Positions 43,046-52,795 of a DNA stretch of 64,000 bases are shown here, piece after piece (position 1 is the stretch's first letter; each line of letters begins with the position of its first letter). Origin of the DNA: Parabacteroides sp. PH5-46 (GTDB lineage: Bacteria > Bacteroidota > Bacteroidia > Bacteroidales > Tannerellaceae); assembly GCF_029892785.1 (NCBI RefSeq), contig NZ_JARXXA010000021.1, forward strand, positions 1 through 64,000, read 5' to 3'. The notes beneath the pieces were generated by a model. That model saw nothing but the letters and a program-made list of their open reading frames with translations. It did no database searches and was not told where the DNA came from. Made by a program: the position numbers and the translations under genes.

Positions 43046-43630
43046 TTACTTACTGAAGATAGCTGATTCTACCAGTTCACAAACAATATGACCAACTGTT
43101 ATATGTGCTTCCTGGATACGAGGGGTATCCGTCTCCGGAATATTTATCAGATAGTCTGAAAAAGATTTCATCTTACCTCCGGTTTCACCAGTAAAGGCTA
43201 TTGTTGTGATCCCCTTTTCTCTGCAAACTTCAAATGCTTTCAGTATATTAGCTGAGTTTCCGGAAGTAGAAAGTCCTACCAGAATATCTCCGGTCTTTGC
43301 CATTCCTGCAATCAGGCGGGCATATACAATGTCAAAGGAATAGTCATTCCCTACAGCTGTCATATAAGACGTATTGCAATGTAGTGCTTCCGAAGGTAAT
43401 ACCTCCCGGTCCATATAGAATTTACCGGAAAATTCAGCCGCCAGATGTTGTGCATCAGCCGCACTTCCTCCGTTTCCACAAAAGAATACCTTTCCTCCGT
43501 TTTTGAAACAAGCGGTTATAGCATTTACAACCTCAGAAATAGTCTGTTGCAAACAGTCATCTGCCATTATCTTACGGATAACCTCCTGGTGTTCTTCCAG
43601 ACGTTGTTTTATTGTTCTTTTACTGTCCAT
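43046..43630 (-). CDS. gmhA: Phosphoheptose isomerase
   Basis: A 194-residue SIS-domain enzyme that converts sedoheptulose 7-phosphate to D-glycero-D-manno-heptose 7-phosphate. It shows FCGNGGSAADAQHLAAEFSG and GLSTSGNSANI, both characteristic of GmhA. The length is normal. It overlaps hddA by 22 nt, which suggests coupled translation. Confidence 0.93.
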   Translation of the reverse strand: MDSKRTIKQRLEEHQEVIRKIMADDCLQQTISEVVNAITACFKNGGKVFFCGNGGSAADAQHLAAEFSGKFYMDREVLPSEALHCNTSYMTAVGNDYSFDIVYARLIAGMAKTGDILVGLSTSGNSANILKAFEVCREKGITTIAFTGETGGKMKSFSDYLINIPETDTPRIQEAHITVGHIVCELVESAIFSK

Positions 43631-44643
43631 GTTGTCAATCCTTTCTTACAAAATTCAAATTGCTGAACTTCGCCGATATCCAGCTTAGCTAAAGCCTCAG
43701 TTACCTGGTAACAGGTATTTCCGGGGCAATAAAAAAACATATATCCCCCACCACCAGCTCCCGATATCTTACCCCCCAGAGCTCCGTTTGACATAGCGGT
43801 TTCATATATATTGTCAATAAATTCATTAGAGATATGCCGGGCCATCTTCTTTTTGTTTGTCCAACTCACGTTTAGAGCCTTTCCTAATTCCCACAACTCT
43901 TCACGCAACAAACAATTCTTCATCCGGAAGGCCTCTTCCTTCACCTTGTGCATCGCCTCTAATGAGTCATTTTGCTTTTTTACATTCTCTACTTGTTCTT
44001 CAATAATGTGCCCCGAAGAGCGTCTCTGTTGTGTGTAGAAAAGTACTGTATTCATAGCCCATTCCTGCAGGATGTCGTATCCTATGCGAAGGGGGTTTAC
44101 AATAACTTTATCGTCTTCCAGAAACTCCATAAAGTTCACACCGCCGAAGGTAGCAGCATATTGGTCTTGTTTGCCTCCGGCCATTTTCAAATCAATCCGT
44201 TCGATTTCATAGGCATAATGGGCAATATCGTATTTTCCTAACGGAAGTTTCATCCATTCTGTGAAAGCGCCAAGAATAGCAACTACCAATGTAGAAGAGG
44301 TTCCCAGTCCTGAACCGGAGGGTACATCCATCGAAGTAGTCAACTCAAAAGAGAGCGGCTTCCCCTGATTATATTTAGAAACAATGGAGTTGTAAATACC
44401 TCGCTGAAGCAATAAAGAGCCTTCCAGGGGCAAACGCTCCGTAGCATCCATCTCTTCAACAATACCATCATTCACATGTACTAAACGTACTTTCCCATTA
44501 TTAAGCGGACGTATCGTAGCGTAAGCATACAAGCTAACCGTAACATTCAAAATTGCCCCTCCGTAGATATCAGAATAAGGAGAAACGTCTGTCCCTCCTC
44601 CTGCAATCCCTAGCCTAAAAGGTGCTTTACTTCTGTATAACAT
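43609..44643 (-). CDS. hddA: D-glycero-alpha-D-manno-heptose 7-phosphate kinase
   Basis: A 344-residue GHMP kinase. It begins with RSKAPFRLGIAGGGTDVSPY, carries the ATP loop PSGSGLGTSSTLVVAIL and ends with the KISGAGGGGYMFF motif. HddA phosphorylates C1 of heptose 7-phosphate with alpha specificity, which routes the sugar to GDP-heptose rather than ADP-heptose. It starts 4 bp after the preceding glycosyltransferase. Confidence 0.92.
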   Translation of the reverse strand: MLYRSKAPFRLGIAGGGTDVSPYSDIYGGAILNVTVSLYAYATIRPLNNGKVRLVHVNDGIVEEMDATERLPLEGSLLLQRGIYNSIVSKYNQGKPLSFELTTSMDVPSGSGLGTSSTLVVAILGAFTEWMKLPLGKYDIAHYAYEIERIDLKMAGGKQDQYAATFGGVNFMEFLEDDKVIVNPLRIGYDILQEWAMNTVLFYTQQRRSSGHIIEEQVENVKKQNDSLEAMHKVKEEAFRMKNCLLREELWELGKALNVSWTNKKKMARHISNEFIDNIYETAMSNGALGGKISGAGGGGYMFFYCPGNTCYQVTEALAKLDIGEVQQFEFCKKGLTTWTVKEQ

Positions 44644-44647
44644 CTAA

Positions 44648-45391
44648 TCAGTCTTTTAATATTGAATATTTCATTAGCCCAATTCTATTCAGAAAATAAC
44701 AGAAAGAAACTTTCAGAACTCCGAAACCGTAAACTGTACTGTTCTTCAGGTTTATTGAAGAAGCCTCTTTAAAATATTTCGTAGGGCATGTTATCTCCGC
44801 GATCTCATATCCTCTGTCTGTTATTTGGGCTATAATCTCATTATCAAAAACGAAATTATCAGAACATTTATTATATGGTATACTTTTCAGTACTTCGGCA
44901 GAGTATGCTCTATAGCCCGTATGGTATTCAGCCAACTTATTGCCCATCAGGAGGTTTTGGATAAAAGTAAGTCCCCGATTGGCGATGTATTTATACAAAG
45001 GCATTCCTCCTTTCAGGGCACCTTTCCCTAATATACGAGAGCCAAATACAACCTGATAAACGTCATTGGCTATCAGATAGATCATAGAGTGTAACAGCAA
45101 TGGCGTATATTGATAGTCTGGATGAAGCATAACTACAATATCCGAGCCAATCTCCAAGGCTTTGTTGTAACAAGTCTTTTGATTTCCTCCATATCCTTTG
45201 TTATCATCATGCCGGATGACGTATTCTATACCTAATTGTTTTGCAACTTCTATGGTATTATCCCTGCTATGATCATCTACAAGAATAACATTATCAACAA
45301 TTTCAAACGGTATCTCATTGTATGTTTGCTCCAATGTCTTTTCCGCATTATAAGCCGGCAGAACAACCGTTACAACTTTATCTTTAATCAT
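44648..45391 (-). CDS. Glycosyltransferase family 2, polyprenyl-phosphate sugar synthase-like
   Basis: A 247-residue GT-A enzyme related to dolichol/polyprenyl-phosphate mannosyl- and glucosyltransferases. Motifs are VTVVLPAYNAEKTLEQTY, VDDHSRDNT, MLHPDYQYTP and the late HTGYRAYS. It has no multi-helix C-terminal membrane part. Such enzymes make the lipid-linked sugar used by GT-C transferases, and the gene overlaps one (45384-46958) by 8 nt. Confidence 0.85.
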   Translation of the reverse strand: MIKDKVVTVVLPAYNAEKTLEQTYNEIPFEIVDNVILVDDHSRDNTIEVAKQLGIEYVIRHDDNKGYGGNQKTCYNKALEIGSDIVVMLHPDYQYTPLLLHSMIYLIANDVYQVVFGSRILGKGALKGGMPLYKYIANRGLTFIQNLLMGNKLAEYHTGYRAYSAEVLKSIPYNKCSDNFVFDNEIIAQITDRGYEIAEITCPTKYFKEASSINLKNSTVYGFGVLKVSFCYFLNRIGLMKYSILKD

Positions 45392-46958
45392 GATTTATAG
45401 TATATCTAAATTTCTCTACTGCTTTTTCCCGCTCAAACTTCAGTAAATAGGTATCCGGATTGGGTAAGTGCATCACTACCGGGAATAATTCCGGGTTGTT
45501 TTGAATAGCCGGATATAAGTAACGAGGAGTTGAGCTATATCCTAACTGTTCCAATACCACATAGTCTACTTTAGAGTCTACCAGTCCTTTTATCAGTGCT
45601 TCCTGGTCTTCTGTCCACAAGTAGTTAGTAACGGATGTTTTACTGAACATATAGAATAACATGGGTTTTCTGGAGCTAACTACTGTATTGGATGGCAACT
45701 GCTTATGCACTTCTTCCGCTATTGTAAAGTAGTTTTTATAACTCGGAGGAAAAGGCATATTATTCATGGCATGTAGCTGTTCCAGTTTGGGATACGAGAA
45801 AAACACAAGCACCAGCAATATCCATGGCGAGAGGCTTTGAGCAATTTTCAGCCTTTGTACTCCCATTGTTAAAACAGTATATAATCCTACCATCAAACTC
45901 ACTTCCAGGAAAGGAAGCAGAGGGGTGATATAGCGGTTCTCACTGGGAGTACTGAAAAGAGAGATTACTCCAAATGTAGCTAACGTATAGAAAAGGAATA
46001 TATATTTGAATTTACCAAAGCGCCACATGCCTATGCCTATCAAGGCAAACAGAACAATAGCCAGCAACCATTCTCCCATTGTAGTAGCTGCACTATAGTC
46101 TACAGACAGATAAGGCAATATAGAGCCGGGAACCGCCTTTGTTACTAGCATCTTGAAGGTTTCAAAGAAACGTCCAAGCAGCTCTCCGAAACTCAGTGTT
46201 CCTTCTTCCGGACGCCAGGGGTTCGACATGGCTATCATGCTTACATAGCGGCTTTGTCCTGTACCTGCCAGATTATTACGAAGCATCCAGGGGACAAGGC
46301 AAAGAGCAAAACCCGCAACAAAACCCAGCATTTGCTTCCAACGCTTCGTAAACAGGAAATACCCTGCAACTGCTGCTGCCATCGCTATTCCTTGTGTACG
46401 GGTATGATAACAATAAGCTACCGACAGTATTGCCAGATAAAAATACACGTCTTTCCAGAAAGGCTTTTCATCGTCCATCTTGTACAAGAACCAAAGCGCA
46501 AGTACAGTAAAGAACATGAATGACATTTCACTCATCATCATGGTAGCAAAATGCAATACCTGGTAATTCAACAGAATGATTGCCGAAGCAACAAAGGCCA
46601 TTGAATCAGACAGCTTGTTCTTCCGGACAAAGAAAAAGAAAAGCAGGGCTGATCCTAACAGGAAAAGCCCATTTAATACTTTCTGAGGGAAAATACTATC
46701 AGTAAATATACGAATGACAGACATTAGCAAAGGATAGCCCGGAGGAAAAATGTTGGAGGGGTTATGTGCTTCACTGGTTATATCCGAATAACCATGCCCT
46801 CCGGCAATGGAAGTTGCCAGTACATAATACTCACAGTTATCTCCGTTCAGGTCGAGTTTCGAATTAAAGATATATGAAAACGAAACGGCAAAAACAATTG
46901 CCAAAGCTGCCACATAAAGCAATAACTTCGAATCCTTTACTAATGAGTTGTCTTTCAT
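45384..46958 (-). CDS. GT-C fold membrane glycosyltransferase (PMT/ArnT-like, GT39 type)
   Basis: A 524-residue membrane protein with about 11-12 hydrophobic segments in the first 400 residues and a soluble C-terminal domain. The first periplasmic loop carries the expected acidic motif (KLDLNGDNCEYY) and GYPLLMSV. PMT_2-type proteins move a sugar from polyprenyl phosphate to protein, lipid A or a glycan on the periplasmic side. It forms a donor-synthase/transferase pair with the overlapping GT2 gene. It begins 10 bp after ahcY. Confidence 0.83.
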   Translation of the reverse strand: MKDNSLVKDSKLLLYVAALAIVFAVSFSYIFNSKLDLNGDNCEYYVLATSIAGGHGYSDITSEAHNPSNIFPPGYPLLMSVIRIFTDSIFPQKVLNGLFLLGSALLFFFFVRKNKLSDSMAFVASAIILLNYQVLHFATMMMSEMSFMFFTVLALWFLYKMDDEKPFWKDVYFYLAILSVAYCYHTRTQGIAMAAAVAGYFLFTKRWKQMLGFVAGFALCLVPWMLRNNLAGTGQSRYVSMIAMSNPWRPEEGTLSFGELLGRFFETFKMLVTKAVPGSILPYLSVDYSAATTMGEWLLAIVLFALIGIGMWRFGKFKYIFLFYTLATFGVISLFSTPSENRYITPLLPFLEVSLMVGLYTVLTMGVQRLKIAQSLSPWILLVLVFFSYPKLEQLHAMNNMPFPPSYKNYFTIAEEVHKQLPSNTVVSSRKPMLFYMFSKTSVTNYLWTEDQEALIKGLVDSKVDYVVLEQLGYSSTPRYLYPAIQNNPELFPVVMHLPNPDTYLLKFEREKAVEKFRYTINHD

Positions 46959-46968
46959 AATAAATTAT

Positions 46969-48387
46969 TTAGTATCTGTAATGCTCCGGCTTATAAGGGC
47001 CATCTACAGGGACACCAATATAGTCGGCCTGATCTTGTGTCAAGTTCGTTAACTTCACCCCTATTCGTGCCAGATGCAAGCGGGCTACTTCTTCGTCGAG
47101 TTTTTTGGGAAGACGGTAAACGTCTACCGGATAAGCAGTCTGCCAAAGGTCTATCTGAGCCAGCGTCTGATTGGTGAAAGAGTTACTCATTACAAATGAC
47201 GGATGGCCGGTTGCACAACCCAGGTTCACCAAACGTCCTTCTGCCAATAAGAAAACACTTCTTCCATCAGCAAACGTATATTTATCTACCTGCGGTTTGA
47301 TATTGATATGCTTAATACCCGGATAGTTTACCAGTTTTTCTACCTGTATTTCATTGTCAAAGTGACCAATATTACAGATAATCGCCTGATCATTCATGCG
47401 TTCCATATGTTCGATACGAATAATATCACGGTTACCGGTAGTTGTTACAAAGATGTTTCCTTCCTTAACGGCTTCTTCCATCGTTGTTACTTCAAAGCCT
47501 TCCATAGCCGCTTGTAAAGCGCAAATCGGGTCGATTTCCGTTACGATTACACGAGCGCCATAGGAACGCATCGAGTGGGCGCAACCTTTACCTACATCTC
47601 CATATCCGGCTACTACCACTACCTTACCGGCAATCATTACGTCTGTAGCTCTCTTGATACCGTCGGCCAAAGATTCGCGGCAACCATATAAATTATCAAA
47701 TTTCGATTTTGTAACAGAATCGTTTACATTAATAGCCGGAACCAGCAATTCGCCTCTTTCCATCATCTGATACAGGCGATGCACCCCGGTAGTCGTCTCT
47801 TCCGAGATTCCTTTCATTTCAGCTATTGCACGATGCCAGCGTTGATTGTCTTCTTCCAGAATACGCCGGATGGTATCTAACACCACTTGTTCTTCGTGGT
47901 TACTACCTTTGCGGTCGATCGTTTTCGGATCATCTTCGGCCTTGTAACCATTATGCACCAGTAAAGAGGCATCTCCACCATCATCTACAATCAGGTTCGG
48001 TCCTTTTCCACCGGGGAAACGAAGCGCCATTTCGGTACACCACCAATACTCTTCCAGCGTTTCGCCCTTCCAGGCAAATACAGGAACTCCGGTAGCTGCA
48101 ATCGCAGCAGCAGCATGATCCTGCGTGGAAAAGATATTACAGCTTGCCCAGCGTACATCTGCTCCCAAAGCAACTAATGTTTCGATCAACACTGCTGTCT
48201 GAATAGTCATATGCAGTGAGCCGGTGATACGGGCACCTTTCAAAGGTTGCTCCGAGGCATACTTCTCGCGAAGTGCCATCAATCCCGGCATTTCGTGTTC
48301 GGCGATTTCGATTTCTTTCCGTCCGAAATCAGCCAAAGTCATATCTGCCACTTTATAAGGCAGATCTGTTGGGAATAATTGTGACAT
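46969..48387 (-). CDS. ahcY: Adenosylhomocysteinase
   Basis: A 472-residue cytoplasmic NAD-dependent enzyme that splits S-adenosylhomocysteine into adenosine and homocysteine, removing the inhibitory product of methyltransferases. The NAD-binding [20 protein letters not shown] and the C-terminal KPEHYRY are complete, and the length fits the long bacterial form. It leads the minus-strand run of glycan genes with only 10 bp to the next gene, an unusual neighbour set for a core gene. Confidence 0.97.
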   Translation of the reverse strand: MSQLFPTDLPYKVADMTLADFGRKEIEIAEHEMPGLMALREKYASEQPLKGARITGSLHMTIQTAVLIETLVALGADVRWASCNIFSTQDHAAAAIAATGVPVFAWKGETLEEYWWCTEMALRFPGGKGPNLIVDDGGDASLLVHNGYKAEDDPKTIDRKGSNHEEQVVLDTIRRILEEDNQRWHRAIAEMKGISEETTTGVHRLYQMMERGELLVPAINVNDSVTKSKFDNLYGCRESLADGIKRATDVMIAGKVVVVAGYGDVGKGCAHSMRSYGARVIVTEIDPICALQAAMEGFEVTTMEEAVKEGNIFVTTTGNRDIIRIEHMERMNDQAIICNIGHFDNEIQVEKLVNYPGIKHINIKPQVDKYTFADGRSVFLLAEGRLVNLGCATGHPSFVMSNSFTNQTLAQIDLWQTAYPVDVYRLPKKLDEEVARLHLARIGVKLTNLTQDQADYIGVPVDGPYKPEHYRY

Positions 48388-48418
48388 AAAAAACTATTAT
48401 TTATTTACGTTTAACGTG

Positions 48419-48450
48419 CAAAGGTACATAATTACTGTTTCTCTTGCAAC
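48419..48450 (-). promoter_or_regulatory. ahcY promoter
   Basis: On the minus strand TACCTTTG (48426-48419) is a full -7 box. GTTG at 48450-48447 is a one-mismatch -33 box with 20-bp spacing. The leader is only about 25 nt, too short for an SAH riboswitch. Confidence 0.65.
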
Positions 48451-48509
48451 CACCCTCCGATTTACATAGAAAACTGAATAACATCCCGATCTGAATAAAT
48501 ATTTTTATA

Positions 48510-48593
48510 ATCCCACAGTTGTAGAACTCATGTTCAACAGTTGTTGAATACGTGTTCTACAATTGTTGAACATGAGTTCTACAATTGTGGGAC
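48510..48593. repeat. Palindromic array, 4 x 18 bp at 22-bp pitch (type A, copy 2)
   Basis: Units are 48510-48527, 48532-48549, 48554-48571 and 48576-48593, separated by TCAT, ACGT and ATGA. Core words are GTTCAACA, GTTCTACA, TGTTGAAC and TGTAGAAC; the outer ends are TCCCACA and TGTGGGA. It sits in the divergent gap between ahcY and dnaE, upstream of both promoters. It has the same spacing and length as the copy at 31526-31609. Confidence 0.88.
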
Positions 48594-48718
48594 TTCATTA
48601 AACAACGAATAAATATTCTCTATCCATACATCGAGAAAAAGTTATCAACAGTATCGGTATTCCTTAATCTACTTTTTGTACCTTTACCTCCTGAAATTAA
48701 AACGCTGGAAAATTTATT

Positions 48719-51700
48719 ATGGAACCCTTTATTCATCTACATGTTCACACTCAGTATTCGCTTCTGGACGGACAGGCTTCAATAGATGCCCTGATAGAGA
48801 AAGCCCAAAAAGACGGAATGCGAGGCATTGCTATGACCGATCATGGCAACATGTTTGGGATTAAAGAATTCTATAATAAAGTTAAAAAGAAAAACAGCAA
48901 ATATTTTGCTACCATAAAGGATTGCGAAAAGGAACTAAACGAATTAAACAACAAAAGCAATCCTACGGAAGAAGAAGTGGGCCGGATGAGTAAACTCTCC
49001 GACAAGATTGAAGAGAGCAAAAAAGCATTGTTCAAACCGATTCTTGGCTGTGAGTGTTATTGCGCCCGCAACGGAAGAGCTTCCAAAAGCGGAAAAGAAG
49101 ACCTGAGCGGTTACCACCTGATTGTACTGGCCAAAAGCTTGAAAGGCTACAAAAACCTGATCAAGATGGTTTCTACTGCCTGGACAGAAGGTTTCTATGG
49201 ACGCCCCCGTATCGACAAGGAATTACTTGAAAAATATCACGAAGACCTGATTATCTGTTCGGCCTGTCTGGGTGGAGAAATACCCCAGCATATCATGAAA
49301 GACCAGATAGGAAAGGCGGAAGAGGCTATCCAATGGTTTAAAAACCTTTTTGGAGAGGATTATTATCTGGAACTGCAACGTCATCAGACAAACAATCCCA
49401 ATGCCGATCAGAGTACTTTCCCCAAACAACAGGAAGTAAACAAAGTACTGATTGAGCTGGCACATAAGCATAATGTAAAAATCATTGCCAGCAATGACGT
49501 GCATTTTGTAAATGAAGAAGATGCCGAAGCGCACGATCGCCTGATCTGCCTCAGTACTGGGAAAGACCTTGACGATCCTTCCCGTATGCGTTATTCTAAG
49601 CAGGAATGGATGAAGACTACGGCAGAGATGAATGCCATATTTGCCGATATTCCCGAAGCCTTGCATAATACGTTGGAGATATTAGACAAAGTTGAATATT
49701 ATTCGATAGACAACGATCCGCTAATGCCGGACTTCCCCATCCCGGAAGGCTTTGAGAATGCCGACGAATACCTTCGCCACCTGACCTATGAGGGAGCCAA
49801 AAAGAAATATGATCTGCCTTTATCGGATGAAGTAACCGAGCGGATCGACTTTGAGTTGAAAACCATCAAGAACATGGGATTCCCGGGTTACTTCCTAATT
49901 GTGCAAGACTTTATTGCCGCCGCAAGGGAAATGGGTGTTTCCGTAGGACCGGGACGTGGTTCGGCAGCCGGTTCGGCTGTAGCTTATTGTTTAGGAATTA
50001 CGGATATCGACCCGATTAAATATGACTTGCTGTTTGAGCGTTTCCTTAACCCCGACCGTATCTCCATGCCTGATATTGATGTGGACTTCGACGATGACGG
50101 ACGAGGTAAAGTACTCGACTGGGTAACAAAAAAATACGGGAAAGAAAAAGTAGCTCACATCATCACGTATGGTACAATGGCTACCAAATCGGCAATAAAA
50201 GATGTGGCACGTGTACAGAAATTGCCTTTGTCGGAATCAAACCGTTTGGCCAAACTCGTACCCGACAGGATTCCGGACGTAAAAAAAATAAACCTGAAAG
50301 CTGCCATTAATTATGTTCCCGAACTGAAAGATGCAGCAGAATCAACAGATGTCCTGACACGTGAAACGCTGAAATATGCTCAGATGCTGGAAGGCAATGT
50401 GCGGAATACCGGTGTTCATGCCTGTGGGGTAATCATCGGGCAAAGTGACATCTCGGATGTTGTTCCTATCAGTACAGCTAAAGATAAAGAAACCGGCGAA
50501 GAAATGCTGGTTACCCAATATGAAGGTTCGGTAATTGAAGAAACCGGACTGATCAAGATGGACTTCCTGGGACTGAAAACGCTTTCTATCATCAAAGATG
50601 CTGTAGAGAACGTGTATCAAACAACCGGAGAAAAAATAGACATCGACCATGTAAGCCTGGAGGATCAAATAACGTTTGATTTATATTGCCAGGGTAAAAC
50701 AACCGGTACCTTCCAGTTTGAATCGGCCGGTATGCAGAAATACCTGAAGGAGCTACAGCCCAGCAAGTTTGAAGACCTCATCGCTATGAATGCCTTGTAC
50801 CGGCCCGGGCCTATGGACTATATCCCTTCTTTCATTGCCCGTAAGCACGGACGGGAAGAGATAAAGTACGACCTTCCCGTCATGGAGCGCTATCTGAAAG
50901 ATACCTATGGGATTACTGTCTATCAGGAACAGGTCATGCTTCTGTCGCGCTTATTGGCAGACTTCACTCGTGGCGAAAGTGATGCCCTGCGTAAGGCCAT
51001 GGGGAAAAAGCTCATCGACAAGATGAATGAGCTAAAAGAGAAGTTCCTTACAGGCGGCAAGAAGAACGGATATGAAGAGAAAACATTAAACAAAATATGG
51101 GCTGACTGGGAGAAGTTTGCCTCTTATGCTTTCAATAAGAGTCATGCTACCTGCTACTCATGGGTAGCCTACCAGACAGCCTATCTGAAAGCGCATTACC
51201 CGTCTGAATACATGGCGGCTGTACTGAGCCGAAGTCTCTCCAACATAACGGAAATCACCAAATTCATGGACGAGTGCAAGGCTATGGGCATACAAGTACT
51301 CGGCCCTGATGTAAACGAATCGGTTCTTAAGTTCAACGTAAATACAGCAGGAGACATTCGTTTCGGACTAGGTGCTGTAAAGGGTGTTGGCGAGTCTGCC
51401 GTGATGAACATCATAGAAGAACGAAAGAACGGACCGTTCAAGGATATCTTCGATTTTGTGGAACGGATTAACCTGACGGCTTGTAACAAAAAGAACATAG
51501 AAGCCTTAGCGTTATCTGGAGCCTTTGATAACTTTGGAGTTCAACGGGAGCAATTTTTTACCGATAACGGAAAAGGAGAGATCTTTCTGGAAACATTGGT
51601 GCGCTATGGCAATAAATATCAGACAGATAAATCAACAGCTACCAACTCCTTATTTGGGGATGATTCCTTTGCTTCTATCGCTAAGCCTGAAATTCCCAAA

Positions 51701-52360
51701 TGCATGCGCTGGAGCGATCTGGAACGGCTAAACCGTGAAAAAGAACTGGTAGGTATCTACCTGTCGGCTCACCCGCTGGACGAATACAAAATAATCCTTA
51801 CATACGCATGCAATACCGGTGTAGCCGAGTTAAACGACAGAGAAAGTTTGCAGGGGCGTGAGATTGTAATGGGAGGAATCGTTACGGAATGCCGGGAAGG
51901 AACCACCAAGAAAGGCAGCCCATACGGAGTGATGAAAATTGAAGATTTTACAGGAAGTTCTGAAATAGCCTTGTTCGGTAATACGTATGTTGATTTCAGT
52001 AAATACTTCCGGGTAGGAATGTATCTGCTGATCAATGCCAAGGTAGAACCTCATAAATGGAAAGCCGGAGAACTAGATCTACATATCACATCCATGCGTT
52101 TATTACAAGATGTAAAAGACAGCCTGATAGAAAAAATACGTATCATTGTTCCAATTCATGAACTTAATGAATCTATGATACACGAACTGTCGACTTTGAT
52201 AAAAACTAATCCAGGTCAAAGTTTGTTATATTTTAAAGTAGTGGATGGAGAAGAAAATGTGGTGTTGAACTTTTTCTCGCAGAATGTGCGTCTGAATGTA
52301 ACGAGTGAACTGATAGATTTCTTGCAGGAGAACGAAAATATTGATTTCAAGATCAACTGA
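48719..52360 (+). CDS. dnaE: DNA polymerase III subunit alpha
   Basis: A 1213-residue replicative polymerase. The N-terminal PHP domain carries HVHTQYSLLDG and MTDHGNMFG. The palm has the catalytic Asp pair at 452/454 in PDIDVDFDDDGR. The finger region YRPGPMDYIPSF, a helix-hairpin-helix segment and an OB-fold near 1040-1120 (GGIVTECREGTTKKG) follow in the standard order. The length is slightly short but no domain is missing. Its promoter is less clear; TACCTTTA near 48679 is the closest -7 match. Confidence 0.97.
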   Translation: MEPFIHLHVHTQYSLLDGQASIDALIEKAQKDGMRGIAMTDHGNMFGIKEFYNKVKKKNSKYFATIKDCEKELNELNNKSNPTEEEVGRMSKLSDKIEESKKALFKPILGCECYCARNGRASKSGKEDLSGYHLIVLAKSLKGYKNLIKMVSTAWTEGFYGRPRIDKELLEKYHEDLIICSACLGGEIPQHIMKDQIGKAEEAIQWFKNLFGEDYYLELQRHQTNNPNADQSTFPKQQEVNKVLIELAHKHNVKIIASNDVHFVNEEDAEAHDRLICLSTGKDLDDPSRMRYSKQEWMKTTAEMNAIFADIPEALHNTLEILDKVEYYSIDNDPLMPDFPIPEGFENADEYLRHLTYEGAKKKYDLPLSDEVTERIDFELKTIKNMGFPGYFLIVQDFIAAAREMGVSVGPGRGSAAGSAVAYCLGITDIDPIKYDLLFERFLNPDRISMPDIDVDFDDDGRGKVLDWVTKKYGKEKVAHIITYGTMATKSAIKDVARVQKLPLSESNRLAKLVPDRIPDVKKINLKAAINYVPELKDAAESTDVLTRETLKYAQMLEGNVRNTGVHACGVIIGQSDISDVVPISTAKDKETGEEMLVTQYEGSVIEETGLIKMDFLGLKTLSIIKDAVENVYQTTGEKIDIDHVSLEDQITFDLYCQGKTTGTFQFESAGMQKYLKELQPSKFEDLIAMNALYRPGPMDYIPSFIARKHGREEIKYDLPVMERYLKDTYGITVYQEQVMLLSRLLADFTRGESDALRKAMGKKLIDKMNELKEKFLTGGKKNGYEEKTLNKIWADWEKFASYAFNKSHATCYSWVAYQTAYLKAHYPSEYMAAVLSRSLSNITEITKFMDECKAMGIQVLGPDVNESVLKFNVNTAGDIRFGLGAVKGVGESAVMNIIEERKNGPFKDIFDFVERINLTACNKKNIEALALSGAFDNFGVQREQFFTDNGKGEIFLETLVRYGNKYQTDKSTATNSLFGDDSFASIAKPEIPKCMRWSDLERLNREKELVGIYLSAHPLDEYKIILTYACNTGVAELNDRESLQGREIVMGGIVTECREGTTKKGSPYGVMKIEDFTGSSEIALFGNTYVDFSKYFRVGMYLLINAKVEPHKWKAGELDLHITSMRLLQDVKDSLIEKIRIIVPIHELNESMIHELSTLIKTNPGQSLLYFKVVDGEENVVLNFFSQNVRLNVTSELIDFLQENENIDFKIN

Positions 52361-52363
52361 TTG

Positions 52364-52395
52364 TTTGGCGTATGCAGGAAGAATTTGTACTTTTG
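52364..52395 (+). promoter_or_regulatory. trxA promoter
   Basis: TTTG at 52364-52367 and TACTTTTG at 52388-52395, 20 bp apart, form a full promoter directly after dnaE. The leader of about 70 nt contains a small TTTTCC/GGAAAA hairpin. Confidence 0.75.
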
Positions 52396-52469
52396 CCGTC
52401 TTTATTTTCCCTCAAAGGAAAAATCGGAATATAATTAACAACATATAATAAACAAATTTTTAAAGTATT

Positions 52470-52784
52470 ATGGCATTAGAGATAACTGACAGTAATTTTG
52501 AGGAATTATTGAATTCCGGAAAGCCCATGGTAGTAGATTTCTGGGCTGAATGGTGTGGTCCATGTCGGATGGTCGGACCGATCATTGATGACTTGGAAAA
52601 AGAATATGCCGGTCGCGTGACGATTGGTAAGATGGACGTAGATAACAACAACGATGTTGTATCTAAATTTGGTATCCGCAATATTCCAACTGTTCTTTTC
52701 TTTAAAGATGGAAAAATGGTGGATAAGCAGGTTGGCGCAACCCAAAAATCTGCATATGCAAGTAAAATTGAAGCTCTTTTGTAA
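52470..52784 (+). CDS. trxA: Thioredoxin
   Basis: A 104-residue cytoplasmic disulfide reductase. The active site is WCGPC with Cys29 and Cys32, and the cis-proline loop is IRNIPTVLFF. The length is typical of TrxA. It has its own promoter after dnaE. Confidence 0.96.
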   Translation: MALEITDSNFEELLNSGKPMVVDFWAEWCGPCRMVGPIIDDLEKEYAGRVTIGKMDVDNNNDVVSKFGIRNIPTVLFFKDGKMVDKQVGATQKSAYASKIEALL

Positions 52785-52795
52785 TAGTTTTTATA

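Noticed and set aside
48388-48430. SAH riboswitch ahead of ahcY
   Set aside because: The leader after the predicted start is about 25 nt, too short, and no typical fold is visible.
48510-48593. Palindromic arrays as a CRISPR array
   Set aside because: Spacers are 4 bp and partly conserved, repeats are palindromic and diverged, and no cas genes are present.
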